Shown: positions 13,006 through 24,079 of the stretch, in pieces
Numbering within the stretch: position 1 is the first letter of the stretch
How the letters are laid out: each line of letters begins with the position of its first letter
Origin: Icerya purchasi
Lineage: Eukaryota > Arthropoda > Insecta > Hemiptera > Monophlebidae
NCBI GenBank assembly: GCA_039619475.1
Contig: CM077116.1
Coordinates: 202,081,117 to 202,145,116 of the forward strand
Direction: 5' to 3'
DNA length: 64,000 nucleotides
The notes under the pieces: generated by a model
Told to the model about the DNA's origin: nothing
Database searches by the model: none
The model's input: the letters and a program-made list of their open reading frames with translations, nothing else
Position numbers and translations under genes: made by a program

Positions 13006-13680
13006 ACAAAATTCTTTTCTTACACCTCGGCAAGCGTAAATCTTCAGTTATCGTCGATTTCTCTGAATCCAAATCACTGCTTTTGTTTATCCGTAGAGAA
13101 TCTACCCCTAGGCCATCGCTTCTAAATTAAAACGACCTCTTTCTCTTTCCTCCGAAATTATAGCCGCTTATTTCTTAACCTCTCATAATTATACTTCCAA
13201 CGAGACTCTAATTTTCCATTTTCCATTCCTGTTATATTCGTATTTCTGCTCATAATTTTTTCCTACAGCGAATTTCAGGTTATTTCAGCCTTAATTATTT
13301 CGACCTTTTGCACACTCTACATCTATTCTGTACATCAAAAACTCCTCGGTCAAGTTTCTTCCGCACATCATAGTTAAATCTGAGATACGTGATTCTAAAA
13401 TTGTTTCGATCGTTGCATTATTTTTATCGATGGTCCTAATTGGGGTTGATGCGTCTTTTGCTTTTCCTTTTCACGATTACTCTGAATCCTTTAAGCTTCC
13501 CTCGTTCTACTCTCCATCTCGTTACTGTTACGTCTCAGGTTATTTTTTGCGCACTTGTTGTTATTTCTTCTTCTTCCTCTCTTTCTGATAAATTTCTTTT
13601 ATTATATGTGATTTCCTCCGTAACCGCTTAATTTGAATGTAGGCCTTAAAAATTTTTTAAAAATAACCTTAGAGTACAGT

Positions 13681-13882
13681 TTTTTTTTTTTTTTTTTTTT
13701 TTTATTAATAATTTGCGGGTCCCACAAGGCACTAGCCCGTCTGTGGGTTCCCAACATAATTATATAATTTATTTGTACAATATAACATCAACTTAACTTA
13801 ACTACTACTTTCTGTTACAGCATAAAAAGTGTTAACTTATATATTACTATACTACAAAATCCACACTCTCATTATTTATCAT
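13681..13882 (-). mobile_element. poly(A)-tailed retroposon fragment inside foldback arm
   Basis: It begins on + with 23 T residues (13681-13703). On the minus strand it reads ...GGGACCCGCAAATTATTAATAAAAAA, with an AATAAA and an A tail. The right arm of the foldback element lacks this segment, so it is a later insertion. It is too short to assign to a family. Confidence 0.6.
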
Positions 13883-14013
13883 TTAAGCTACATAGTTACG
13901 TATTTTATTACTCGAAACAAATAAAGTATTCACAATTACATAAAATACTTATAACATTGTTTATATTGAATTTTCGTTAAAACATAAATAATAAAATTAA
14001 AGTAAATTCACAA

Positions 14014-14054
14014 AGTCCATGATTATGTCTAAAACAGACGAAACCGGTCGGACT
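14014..14054 (+). ncRNA. hammerhead-like motif H3 at foldback tip
   Basis: Order: AGTCC (14014-14018), ATGATTAT, stem II GTCT-AAAAC-AGAC, GAAA (14040-14043), CCGGTC, GGACT (14050-14054). AGTCC pairs fully with GGACT (stem I, 5 bp). A-CCGG-T is a perfect palindrome (dimeric stem III), and the cleavage triplet would be GTC. The first core block is ATGATTA rather than CTGATGA, so this copy is probably not catalytic. Confidence 0.42.
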
Positions 14055-14639
14055 ATTTTATATATATATATTTGTGAATTTAATTTAATTTTATTATTTA
14101 TGCTTTAACGAAAATTCAATATAAACAATGTTATAAGTATTTTATGTAATTGCGAATACTTTATTTGTTTCGAGTAATAAAATACATAACTGTGTAACTC
14201 TACTCTAAGGTTATTTTAAAAAAATGTTTAAAGTGTACATTCAAATTTCTTTTAATAAAATAGTCGATTCCAAAAGTGCCTTCCAACTGATTTTTTCTCC
14301 GTTGACCCTCTTTCAACCCTTTCATTCTTCTTATTCGCGATCTAATTCGCGATTTATGTCCGTTCTATTTTTCAATAAATATATTCCGATTTCGTAGTCA
14401 CGCAGGGATGGAGGGAAATGAAACGTCTAATTCTTTGGCTCACTTGGGGGCCGCCAACGGTCACGTCCTTCGAAAATTTCCCGCTCACAATATTAATCTA
14501 CCTAAATTTTTTCACCTCAGTCTGTGGAATGATTCTGCCTTCTTCTCCGAAATTCTTTTCATCTTTCTATTCAGCCTTTATTATTACCTTCCTCTACCGT
14601 TCGGGTTTTACAAGTATTTTTGAACCCTGAACAAATTAA

Positions 14640-15450
14640 AATTTTACACTGGCGGATTATTTCGTTATTACATTTAAAACGGTAAACTCTTTAATAGAGG
14701 GTTTTTTTTTTTAAAAATAAAGTTGACGGAATTTTTCATATAAAATGGAACATTCGGTATATATCCAGTATGTTGCATCAACCCCTTGGCCCCAGCTAGA
14801 GATATCTCACCCTCCTAACGGTTTTAAAAATTACGCTATTATAAATCAGTTTCGGCACGATTAGTAAATTTTCGGCCCAACTCGAATATACTAAATTAAG
14901 AACTGATTCAACCAGAGGAGACCATAAAAAGAGTGCGTACTTCCAAATATTAGCACCCTTTTCTAACGCGTTATTTTTTCAGCTTTATCTTACTATTTCT
15001 GCAAACTCCTCGTAATTACGCAATTATTTTTTTCCATTACAGTCTATCATTACACGCATATTCGAGATTTAAAACAAAGCAACGCGAACAGACAGGATGG
15101 ATTTATCAACGGAAGCCGAAGCCACAGCGCTCTAGAATCCCCCCGCTACATGCCGGTCTTTACCTAAAGTTCATTAAGTGTTGGTATGTAATTTTGAACA
15201 TGTTCCGAACTGAATGTAACGATATGAAAAACAGAGATTATTGAGAAGAAAAAAAAACACGAAATAACCACAATTAATTACAAACAAGGGAAAAAAGTTG
15301 TTGGGAGCCTGCGTTAAATTTAAAATACCTTAAAATAGATAAACAAGTTCAGTCAAGCGTAGTGTTTCATGCGCTGAGCATTCATTCCGTTTGTTAAGTT
15401 AAACATAACTGTATAATTTATATTTACATAATAGTAAATTCAAAACAAAC
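14640..15450. other. no gene seen
   Basis: AT-rich sequence with A- and T-runs. Nothing recognised. Confidence 0.5.
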
Positions 15451-15454
15451 AAAT

Positions 15455-16335
15455 CAGATTTTTCGCGCTGCAGAAACACGTCATTTTACATGATTTTTTA
15501 AACTTTTTCCCAACTTTGAAAGTTTCGTTAAAGAAATGATACACGATTTTGTTCCCGACAATTAACATATCACCTTGTCCGGGAAAAAAAAAAATTTCAA
15601 AGAAAAGGTCCGAATTTACCCAGACGCTATAAGCCAAGGAAATATACGAGGATGCGCATATTTTTAACTCTGATCAAAATTTTTAACTATAATACTGGCA
15701 GCGTTAAAGGAGGATACGTAATTTATTGCGCTTTTTTAAACTTTTTGTCAATTTCGAAAATTTCATTAAGGCATTGAAATGTGGCTTCGTTCTCGACAAA
15801 TGCGCTCGACCTTTCCAACGATATACCACACGGTCGGGGAAAAAAATATTTTTTTCAAAACTTTGAGCTTTTGACCCTTCCGGGGGGGCCTAAATATAAA
15901 GTTGTAAACTCAGATGTAGTTTTCCTATAAAGCGGTCCTTTGTGCATAAGTTTGAGATACGTTTTTTTGGTTTTCTCCACTTTTTTACTCGAGCTATTGT
16001 TTACTTGAAGATAATTTTTTTGCTTTTAATATTTTGAATTTCACTTTTAAATATTTGTCCGGTGATGGTTTATGAATTTTTTAAAGGTGATTTTTTAGCT
16101 CGTTTTATATTACTACATATTACATATTCTCAACGTTTTTTTGACGCCCGCGGTAATCGGTTAATTCGAAACTATAGATATGGTTTTAAAGAGAATTATA
16201 ATTATAATTTATGATCCATTTTGGAAGTTTAGAAGTCAATCCGTTCGTGAGTTATTATTTGATATATTTATGTCATTTCTGAACCATCTTGTTAGGATTC
16301 CATACATTATATGTACATATGTACGGAATCCTAAA
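15455..16335 (+). repeat. unclassified dispersed repeat, long copy
   Basis: Matches the reverse complement of 44575-45345 over most of its length. Shared blocks are GGCCTAAATAT.AAGTTGTAA, TTTGAGATACGTTTT, TTTTGAATTTCACTTTTAAA and AGAGAATTATAATT. The left third is itself duplicated: 15470-15600 and 15700-15870 resemble each other, each with a CGGG-A-run block. No frame is preserved between copies, so it is probably non-coding. Confidence 0.7.
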
Positions 16336-16339
16336 AACA

Positions 16340-17625
16340 AACACAGATCGTAACATCCCCTTCATTGCAAATGGCGGAACACCGCTAGAATTTATAGTGC
16401 TGCACACTTTGTTTACAAACTCGAAGACTAGCTGAATTACAAAAAAAAAAAAAAAAAAAAAAAAAAGGGAGAGAAAGAAAACACCCAAACTTACTGACGA
16501 CCAACACGTATTAATGAGTTATTTATAATCATCGCGATTAAACGTAATCTACTTAAACGGGTTTCTTGCAATGTAAAAATGCAAATGAAAATCCTTTAAA
16601 CTTCATTTCAGGTGTTGCCCCTTCAACTCTTCACATCCTGCATGACCGTCCAGTCCATCGGCCCTCTTTTATAAATAACCAAAACAGTTGCTAACATTCT
16701 TCAGAATTCCTCCCCTGTGCATTTCCATCTGTGACACAGATTATCAGAATTAGTGGAATACACAAAACAGAACAGTTTTTATATCGTGACAAAACGGTCA
16801 CCTCTTCATCCTCTTCATTCGCAATACGCGTCAAATGAATATCGTACGCCCCGATATTATTTTCTCAGTCTACATTTCGCCGGATGGTTTCGACACATTC
16901 GTTTATCGAATGATTACATTCTTCTGAAAGTGCCGCCGAAATAATACGGAAAGTGTACTGTATTAGTCTCTCGATCATCAGTCATTCAGATAACACGGTT
17001 CTTCGCGATCTTTAATTGCTCCTAATGAAATGTTCCGTCGCTCTAGCCAACTACTGTCCCGTTAATCCGTGTGATCGTATGCATATATCGTCTCTCGGAA
17101 GCGTTGACTCCTTTTCATAATTGACGATGTTAGCTAATGGGAAGTAGATCACCGATTGTCGTTCGCGTGAAATATAACATCTCTTTGAACTTGTAAAATA
17201 GTTTCATTCATTTGATTTTTGCTTTTACTAAACGTCGTATATTTTTTACGGTAAGTTTACCTGGCCTATGCGAAAATCTACACGTAAAACTATGCCAAGT
17301 TTATTTAAAAAATGATTACTCCGAAAAACGACTGCCATTTGAGGATTTTTACGCACTCGTTATTCACCATGATTAAAACGTATTAGTCACGGAGTGAAAA
17401 AATAATAGTCGTTTAATGAAATTCGAACAAAGAACAAAACAACGGCAAATACTATTTCGAATCAAAATTACATACGCACCGCTTAATTAATAATGACGAA
17501 AAAAAATTGATAGACAGAGAAATAAACGTTAAACGAGTTCTTGTTTTTAAGAAATTAGTCATAAATGCAAATGATCGAGTTATTATTAAAAGTACAGTGA
17601 AATTCCGGTATTTTTCTTTTGACAT
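16340..17625. other. no gene seen; A-run at 16441-16466
   Basis: AT-rich, apart from the 26-base A-run. No domain or RNA gene was recognised. Confidence 0.5.
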
Positions 17626-17628
17626 TTT

Positions 17629-17718
17629 CATGTCTTTACTTTGGCACATGAACTCGAAAAGCGTTACGAAAATTGCATGTCTTTACTTTGGCACATAAAC
17701 TCGAAAAGCGTCACGAAT
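17629..17718. repeat. tandem duplication, 48-bp period
   Basis: CATGTCTTTACTTTGGCACA at 17629 recurs at 17677. The shared unit (about 42 bp, ending CTCGAAAAGCGT(T/C)ACGAA) differs at about two positions. Confidence 0.9.
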
Positions 17719-17859
17719 TTACGAGAGGAAATTGGATTCGGACGCTCTGAATAGACGCAACCGGCCGCTGATTCGTATCAATAAGGAGAAAACTCGTCTC
17801 GAAGAATGTGATATCGATGGACGTCGGTGATATATGCAAAACTGAAACGACGATCGATA

Positions 17860-18245
17860 GACACAGCGTGTGTTACCTTTTTTCGACGTACCTCTCGAAA
17901 GGGACAACGTTGAACACGATAAGATCAAGTACTTCGACCGTTACCTACTGCCGTACTCGATCAAGATGTAAGTTTCTCTTTATCGATGAAATAAAGCTGT
18001 ACGATTTACCGATCGTAGTCTGTGCTGATTTCAACATCGATTTCCGTTTGGACGAGCGATTGCGATTCCGTCAATTCACGAGTGAAACGTCGTTCGGTTC
18101 TGAGCTGAACAATTCTCGGTGGACCATCTCTCGACAAATATAACGTGCATCGACAGAATATTTACTCGAAACGTATCGACAAATGATAGCTTACGTGTCG
18201 TACTTTTCTCACCATCGGCCATTGCTCACTATTACCATACCTAAC
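17860..18245 (+). pseudogene. DNase I-like endonuclease domain remnant (Helentron-like?)
   Basis: The frame from 17985 reads IKLYDLPIVVCADFNIDF (a 'GDFN' strand of apurinic-type endonucleases) and on to ELNNSR. After a frameshift it reads LSTNITCIDRIFTRNVST and FSHHRPLLTITIP, the terminal 'T.IDxIF' and 'S.H.P' motifs of this fold. This spacing resembles the endonuclease attached to Helentron-type Rep/helicase proteins of insects. A LINE endonuclease is the alternative. A helicase fragment of the same broad class lies at 42497-43110. Confidence 0.5.
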
Positions 18246-18317
18246 GATAATAATGTAAATAAGGGGAACCTAATATATACTAGCGGTAGTTAGTTGTTGA
18301 ATGTATATATTTTTGCG

Positions 18318-18426
18318 CATACGTTGCGATATAATATGTATAAAGTAAATTACTGGTGCAGTCTACGTTCAATCTCGATATTATACGCTGCGATATAATA
18401 TGTATAAAGGAAATCACAGGTTGCAC
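18318..18426. repeat. direct repeat pair
   Basis: GCGATATAATATGTATAAAG occurs near 18325 and again near 18390 with similar flanks. Function unknown. Confidence 0.8.
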
Positions 18427-18429
18427 GGC

Positions 18430-19183
18430 GACGTTTGTCGACGGAGGGCGCGAAGCGAACGACATTCTAATGTCGGCGGACGCCTGAATGGCTGTACAAA
18501 ACCTACTTCTTTTAAGGGGGAACATGAAAATGTTTCACTGTGTTGCGGACTTGTACAGAAGCTGATTTAGTTGGTTTTTTTTTTTGTGGCACGCCCTTAC
18601 CTGTGATCCAGCCGTTTGAACTAGTAATTTTTAGTCAATGTTCGGTTTTATATTACTTTAATAGTAGTCGAATTTGTTTTGAATATTTCTATGGCGCAAT
18701 TTTAATTCTAGTGTCCGGTTTCGTGTTCTTTAATTTTACGATTATTTCGTTAATCTTTCATTCTATATCCCCGTATTCGTAATTAGACTTTAAATGATGC
18801 TTTTGTTTTCCGATTTTGTTCGTTTTTAAAATACGCCGAGATAAAGGCGTTCTATTGAATATTTTCCTCTTGACCTTGACCGTGAACTTACCGGATAGCC
18901 GAAATTTTACATTAATATTTATCGGTACTCGTGGTTTTACGAACGCAGTATTCCTACATCGTACTATCAACAAGCGGTATGCAATTATTTTCATTGAATA
19001 CGGTGGTCAATGAAATATATATTCGTAATCTAGTAGATTATATTCCCGATTGAGAAATATAATTGGAAAAGTGATGTAATAAAAGAAAATCGTCGCGCTG
19101 TTGCAACGTTCGAAATTGTTTCGTTGCGACCTTTATTGTAATATATAAATAAATATGATCGGATGTTTTATTTTGATTTTCAG
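18430..19183. other. no gene recognised before first visible exon
   Basis: Searched for a signal-peptide exon ending in phase 1 before a GT donor and found no convincing candidate. The frames at 18540-19013 are hydrophobic or basic but lack splice support. Confidence 0.4.
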
Positions 19184-19267
19184 TTGCCTATGTCACTAAA
19201 ATAACTGATCCCGATTCAGAGCCGTATAAACCGATGCCACCGCCTCAGATCAACGACAACGAAAAAG
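19184..19267 (+). CDS. Alp: alkaline phosphatase, first visible coding exon
   Basis: This 84-nt exon encodes AYVTKITDPDSEPYKPMPPP followed by QINDNEK, the segment between the signal peptide and the catalytic core. A pyrimidine-rich acceptor ending TTTTCAG precedes it and a GTAAAT donor follows. It opens with two bases of a split codon and closes with one base (G), which joins the AT of the next exon to make Asp. The other two frames contain stops. The acidic, proline-rich sequence suits the N-terminal linker of insect membrane alkaline phosphatases. The upstream exon with the start codon and signal peptide was not found. Placement rests on phase agreement and on the downstream exons. Confidence 0.8.
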
Positions 19268-19740
19268 GTAAATAAACACGTTAATTATTTTGTGAGATAA
19301 CATAATTTTTAATTATTTCGTCAATTTCAGCATAATTTGTGAAAATTCCCTACATTATTTTTATTATAATTACAATATTATTATCATTATTATTATTACT
19401 ATTATTATTCGGGGGGGGGGGGGGTTCTATTCTGGATATAACCAATGGGTAAGTATATTTGATATAATCTGTGTGTATAATCGGTTATAGTGTAATTATG
19501 AAAATACATGTTAATTACAAAATCTTTGTGCGCATGTGTGGTGGGCACTTGGCAATAAATACAGATTTTTCTTTTTATATTATACGTAGATTGTGAGAGA
19601 ACGTAATAATGGTGATGTTGGTACATAGTCATCGTTACATTATATTAACTTTAATTTACTTAATTAATAAATTAAATAAAATAATATATATATATATATA
19701 CATGTATGTGCAAATATATATATATATATATATATATATA
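19268..19740. other. intron start; poly-G and (TA)n tracts
   Basis: Contains an ATT-rich stretch, a run of 14 G (19411-19424) and TA-rich microsatellites (19681-19702, 19715-19740). No gene. Confidence 0.7.
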
Positions 19741-19744
19741 CGCA

Positions 19745-22700
19745 TGCATATGTAAATACAAATTTCATAGAACAGCAATGAAACTACAGTGATGGAATAA
19801 AAATTAGAATTAAAGTTAAGTAATCATAAATATAAGATACTTACAGAGGCTGATCACTTGCTTTTACGGTTAGTTTGATTTTCATTGCTGAGTGGAAGTA
19901 TTGAAGCAGATTCTGAGCATTTTTATTATTAATTATAAGCGAAGTGTTAGAATTGATATTATGAAGAGCTCGTAGTCTGTCAAAGTTGGTGCGATCAAAG
20001 ATCAGGTGCTGAAAGTCATCAGGTGAAGTTGATCTATAGAGTGGGAAATTTGGGGAGTCGGTGAGTTTGAACCTATGCAATTATTCACCAAAGTTTCCAT
20101 GGCCAGAAAGAACTTGAGAATTAAAATATGTTATATTTAAGTTTTTAAGCTGAATCTTATTTCTAATGTTGTGGAAGAAAAGTTTTGCGGCTAGTGTCAC
20201 AATGATCCCAGCGATTTTGCCACTCATTAATGATTATGTTCATTTATGCCGTCTTTTAATTTTTTAAGGGAAGGGAAGTCTCCTAATTGGATAAGGGTAT
20301 TATTGGAAAGGAGGTATTGCGATGTTGTAACAAATTTAAAATTTTTAGTGATCCTATATTCTGAGACTACGGCCTGGCTAATAAGGAAGAGATCCATGGG
20401 GAAGATATTAGCCAACACGCGGGCAGCTGAAGAAGGAGCAGTTCTATACAGGGATACGCTATATGGATGATGTATTTTCTTTGTTACCTGTTGATTTTTT
20501 GGAGTATTTTTTTGTTTATATAGGTACAACAACCATAACCATAGATTGATTGAATTAATCCTTTATAAATACGTTCTTTGTAACGAAGTCCATGATTATT
20601 TGATAGTAAGATGCGTAGCTTATCATAAATTTTGTTACATTTAGTACTTATGGCTTCCAAATGTGAAGAAAAGGATAATTTGTGATCGATTGTGACCGGC
20701 AAGTATTTCGTGTTATTGACTAGATTAATTGGTTGACCTGAGACAATTTTAAGTCTTTCTATATCAGAAGGTTGAATATTTTTTCCAAAGAGAATAGACT
20801 CACATTTTTCTAAAAAGAATGAGAGCCCCATTTCTGAAATAATGTTTTCTAATTTATTACAGACAATTTCTATTTTATTTAGGTTTGTATACTGATTTAT
20901 GTTGAACGTAATACACAAGTCATCTGCATAGGAAATTAGCGTTGCCTCAATATTTATTATTCTACAAATATGTTCCATATCGTTATGTACTTTTGAGTAG
21001 AGAATGTTCCATAATATAGGCCTTAGAACAGAGCCTTGTGGAACCCCGCAGCTTATTTTTTTCGAAGTAGAGGCATCGTTAATTTGTAATCCCACATGTC
21101 TGTTTTGAAAGTACCGAATAATTATATTAATTAGAGAGGGATTGACTGAACTAGAGTTAAGTATTTGGATTATGGAAGACCATCTGCAATTGTCAAAGGC
21201 TCCTTTGATATCAAAAGAGATGACAAGTGCAGAGGACCCCTTTATTATGATTTTGATAGAAGCTGTTAAGTACGGCACTCTCTGCTGAGTGAAATGCTCT
21301 GAAGCCATATTGACTTTTATTAAGAATCCCGTTTTCATTTATTTCTTTAGTGAGTTGTTGGTTTATAATTTTCTCATAGACCTTTCCACACGAATTGAGT
21401 AACGGTCTGTACGATGTTACGGCAGCAGTGTCCTTTCCTGGTTTTTGCATAGGGATTAAGTCTGCAGTCTTCCAGACTGAAGGAAAAATTTCTAGCTGAA
21501 AGCATTTGCTAATTATAGTGTAAAACAATTCTGAAAAATGAATATTGGGTAGTTTTACAATTTCATCTGTTATTCTATTTCTTCCTGGTGCTTTCGTATT
21601 GTTTAAGAATTTGATGGTATTCATGATAGTTTCATGATTAACTTTGATTTTTAAAGATGGGTTGGTTATATTTAATTTTAGGTATCCATAATTTTTATTT
21701 GGAATAAAATGCTCAAGGAAAATATCACATTTTTCTTGATCATTCGAAAGTAGTTTGTTATGCTTTGATTTTATTTTTCGGGTATAATAAATTTTTTATG
21801 TTTTTCCATTACGTATTTATAGAGTTTGCCCTAGGCAGAGGATTCACTTACCGGCAGCTTCCGCTGTTTTATTTTTGACCTTATGATTAATTTTTTAAAT
21901 TTCTGGTTCAGCACCTTAAGCGCTGAGTTACAGATCGCTAGTTTGAAATGATTTTTGATCTTACATTTTTTTTTTCCTAATACCATTCAGAAGATCTTTC
22001 ATCTGCTGAATTTGCGGCGACCTTGTTGGACATGCGCAGTTGTTAATGGTTTTGGTGATGTAGTTGTACTGAAGATATCTTTTCGTCAACAAATGAGGCA
22101 TCATTGGATGAATTAATTTTACATAGAACTTTAATAATAGAATTATTCTTATTTAAATAGTTAAATAATTTTTTTACATTTGTTTTGTTGTAGGGACTTT
22201 TATTTTCGACAGCCAAGTTGACTTTCATATGTATATTTAAAAGTTTATAAGCGGTAAGGTCTACATGTTCCAGTTTAAGAGTAAATAGATTCTGACGTTT
22301 TGAGAGATACTATGAGATAGTCAATTACACTGTTTCAATTGTAATTTTGAAAGGTAGGAGTACTATTATTTTTAAATATTAGGTTATTACCATATACAAA
22401 GTGCAGTAGCAAATCGGAGTTTGTATTTGCTTTGATTTCGTTTTCCAGATGGGGAAGGTGGATATTGAAATCACCTATAATAATTGGATCAAGATTAACT
22501 ATATGATCAATGTTAAGAAGATGGGGTTCTCTCTCCTTGTTGGGAGAAGATAGCAACCCACTAATAGGAAGTTACTTATGCTAATAGCAATTATATTGTT
22601 AAAGGGTGGAAGGAGTTTGTATGAAATGTTGTTATTTATAATTAAAGCTACTCTGTCATTTAAATGGTACTTATATTTATTATTGTCTATAGGTAATTTT

Positions 22701-23895
22701 TTGTCATAGACGTATGGTTCACATACAATTGCAATGTCACAATTTTTTTCATGTAATCGGTGGAAGAATAGAAGTTGCGCAGCTGCACAGTTATCTACAT
22801 TGAGATAATTTATTTCAGCAACCATAGTCAGTGTGCGAAGTGAGATAGCTTACGTTTTTTTGTAGACCGGACAGTTCCGATCATTAACTAAGTGATCAGC
22901 CTCCAACGACGCTATGTCTAAAAATTCCTTACTACTAAGATCAATTTTTTTATTAATATATAATTTTTTTAAACAATTATATGCGCAATTGCTGCATGAA
23001 TGTTCATTATTAATTTTGTTTGCAAACCCTATAAGTTCCGGTTCAGATTTGCAGTATTTTTCTAAATGCCCCAAGGGGAAAACATTTTCTACACGTTTTT
23101 ACTGGCACAAAATCAGCAGATGATGAACTCTCTCAGTTTATCCGGATTTTTTTTTCAGAAGATAGCATTTGGTACTGACACGGATTAAGCCTCACAAATA
23201 TTTGGCTTCCTCTGTTCCGTGTAACTTTGGTAACCGAGACCGGTTCAGAATTAGTTTCGAATCAGAAGTATTCTTTTACATATCATCCTCAGATATATTA
23301 GTCGTTCTGAAGATGATAATAGAGGGATCGAAGGATTTTGGTACCGTGATGTTAGCATCTTCAATGCTTTTTTTTCAATTTCACTTTTAAGTTTTAATTG
23401 GTCTTCCTTAGATTCAGTAATGATTCTATAGCAGTATTGTCATTGATTGTTTTATGGAATTGTACGTTAATATTTAGTTTGTTAAGGCATATTTTGTTTT
23501 TTTAGCTTTTTGTCGAATTCCTGAATATTTTGCGATTTAATGATTAACTTGTTAGCAAGTTTATGGGGTTGTTTATTTAAGACTTTGTCACGGCATATTG
23601 TTTTACTACTGTTATTTTTTAGGTTGGTGTTGTTTGACAGAACGTCTTTTACTACAGATTCAATTTCATTTAATTTGGTGAATAATTCTTTTTTATATTC
23701 AGAGAGGACATCGCTGACTTCAGACAGAAGTATGTCCATCTCCTCTATGCATTTAATTATTGCGTCCTGTTCTCTGGTTACATTTTTAGTAATTTTTTTT
23801 GTCAGTTGATCTTTTATGGTTTTATTTAGACCTACAATTTTTTTAAGAATTTCTAATGTTTTGTCTTTCATTTTTTATTTTTATTTTTTGTTTTT
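19745..23895 (-). mobile_element. nearly full-length R1-like LINE
   Basis: Minus-strand order of a two-ORF non-LTR element. ORF1 starts with a Lys/Glu-rich coiled coil (23871-23482) and ends with Cys-rich segments (CRKCFPLGHLEKYC near 23080; CSNCAYNCLKK near 22990). ORF2 has an apurinic-type endonuclease (MVAEINYLNVDN..AQLLFF from 22825; GDFNIHLP near 22460). The RT follows: PGRNRITDEIVKLP (21600), FDIKGAFDN (21210), GVPQGS (21040) and YADD (20930). A C-terminal part continues to about 19841. Frames are broken by several shifts and stops. No RNase H was seen. The GVPQGS/YADD context and absence of RNase H suggest the R1 clade (inference). Confidence 0.85.
20484..21624 (-). pseudogene. reverse transcriptase domain of the R1-like LINE
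   Basis: Two overlapping frames (21624-21211 and 21338-20484) together hold RT blocks. These are TADLIPMQKPGKD and SYRPL (finger), QYGFR, FDIKGAFDN (first catalytic Asp), GVPQGSVL, and SYADDLCI with the catalytic Asp pair, then KYLPVTID..LSFSSHL of the thumb. A one-base shift near 21240-21330 separates the frames, so the enzyme is not expressed intact. All three catalytic Asp positions are retained, which indicates fairly recent loss. Confidence 0.88.
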
Positions 23896-24007
23896 ATTTT
23901 AACTGAATGGCTGTTACTATAATTAAAAATATAAAGTACACGAACCAATTTGAATCATTGTGCAAATTTTTGTCACACACGGCGACAAAACGACAGGCGA
24001 CACGAAT

Positions 24008-24075
24008 TATTATTATCATTATTATTATTATTATCATTATTATTATTATTATTATTATTATTTTCATTATTATTG
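24008..24075. repeat. (ATT)n microsatellite
   Basis: Mostly ATT repeat with a few C interruptions. On the minus strand this is (TAA)n, directly at the 3' side of the R4/Dong-like LINE. Confidence 0.97.
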
Positions 24076-24079
24076 TTGT

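Larger units (their letters stand above)
13630..14251. mobile_element. foldback element inserted in LINE A, hammerhead-like tip
   Basis: Outer arms (13630-13680 and 14196-14251) and inner arms (13885-14012 and 14070-14195) are inverted copies. Over the inner 124 bp only about 5 positions differ (about 96% identity). The left arm is split by a 200-bp insert carrying its own poly-T (13681-13882). The 57-bp centre holds motif H3. The LINE-derived string AAATTTCTTTTA occurs at both junctions (13590 and 14243), which may be a long target-site duplication. There is no coding sequence. Confidence 0.75.
13010..14635 (+). mobile_element. LINE family A fragment, interrupted by foldback element
   Basis: Both sides of an insertion are colinear with the copy at 27009-29410. 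Left part: LLFIRRE (after the RT thumb) near 13080, then the RNase H start as IFIDGPN..GV and SESFKLPSF near 13420-13510, and KFLLL near 13590. Right part: KFLLI..VDSKSAFQLIFSPL from 14243, then SHAGMEGNETSNSLAHLG and the downstream RVPAHNI-like KFPAHNINLPK to about 14635. Many frame breaks. No 3' tail was seen. The piece from about 13630 to 14250 is foreign (next entry). Confidence 0.72.

Noticed and set aside
17100..17260. Signal-peptide exon ending at the GTAAGT near 17251
   Set aside because: The frame from the upstream ATG hits a stop before the donor.
18540..19013. Membrane protein exon upstream of 19184
   Set aside because: Hydrophobic frame comes from T-rich sequence. It lacks a start context and a phase-1 donor.
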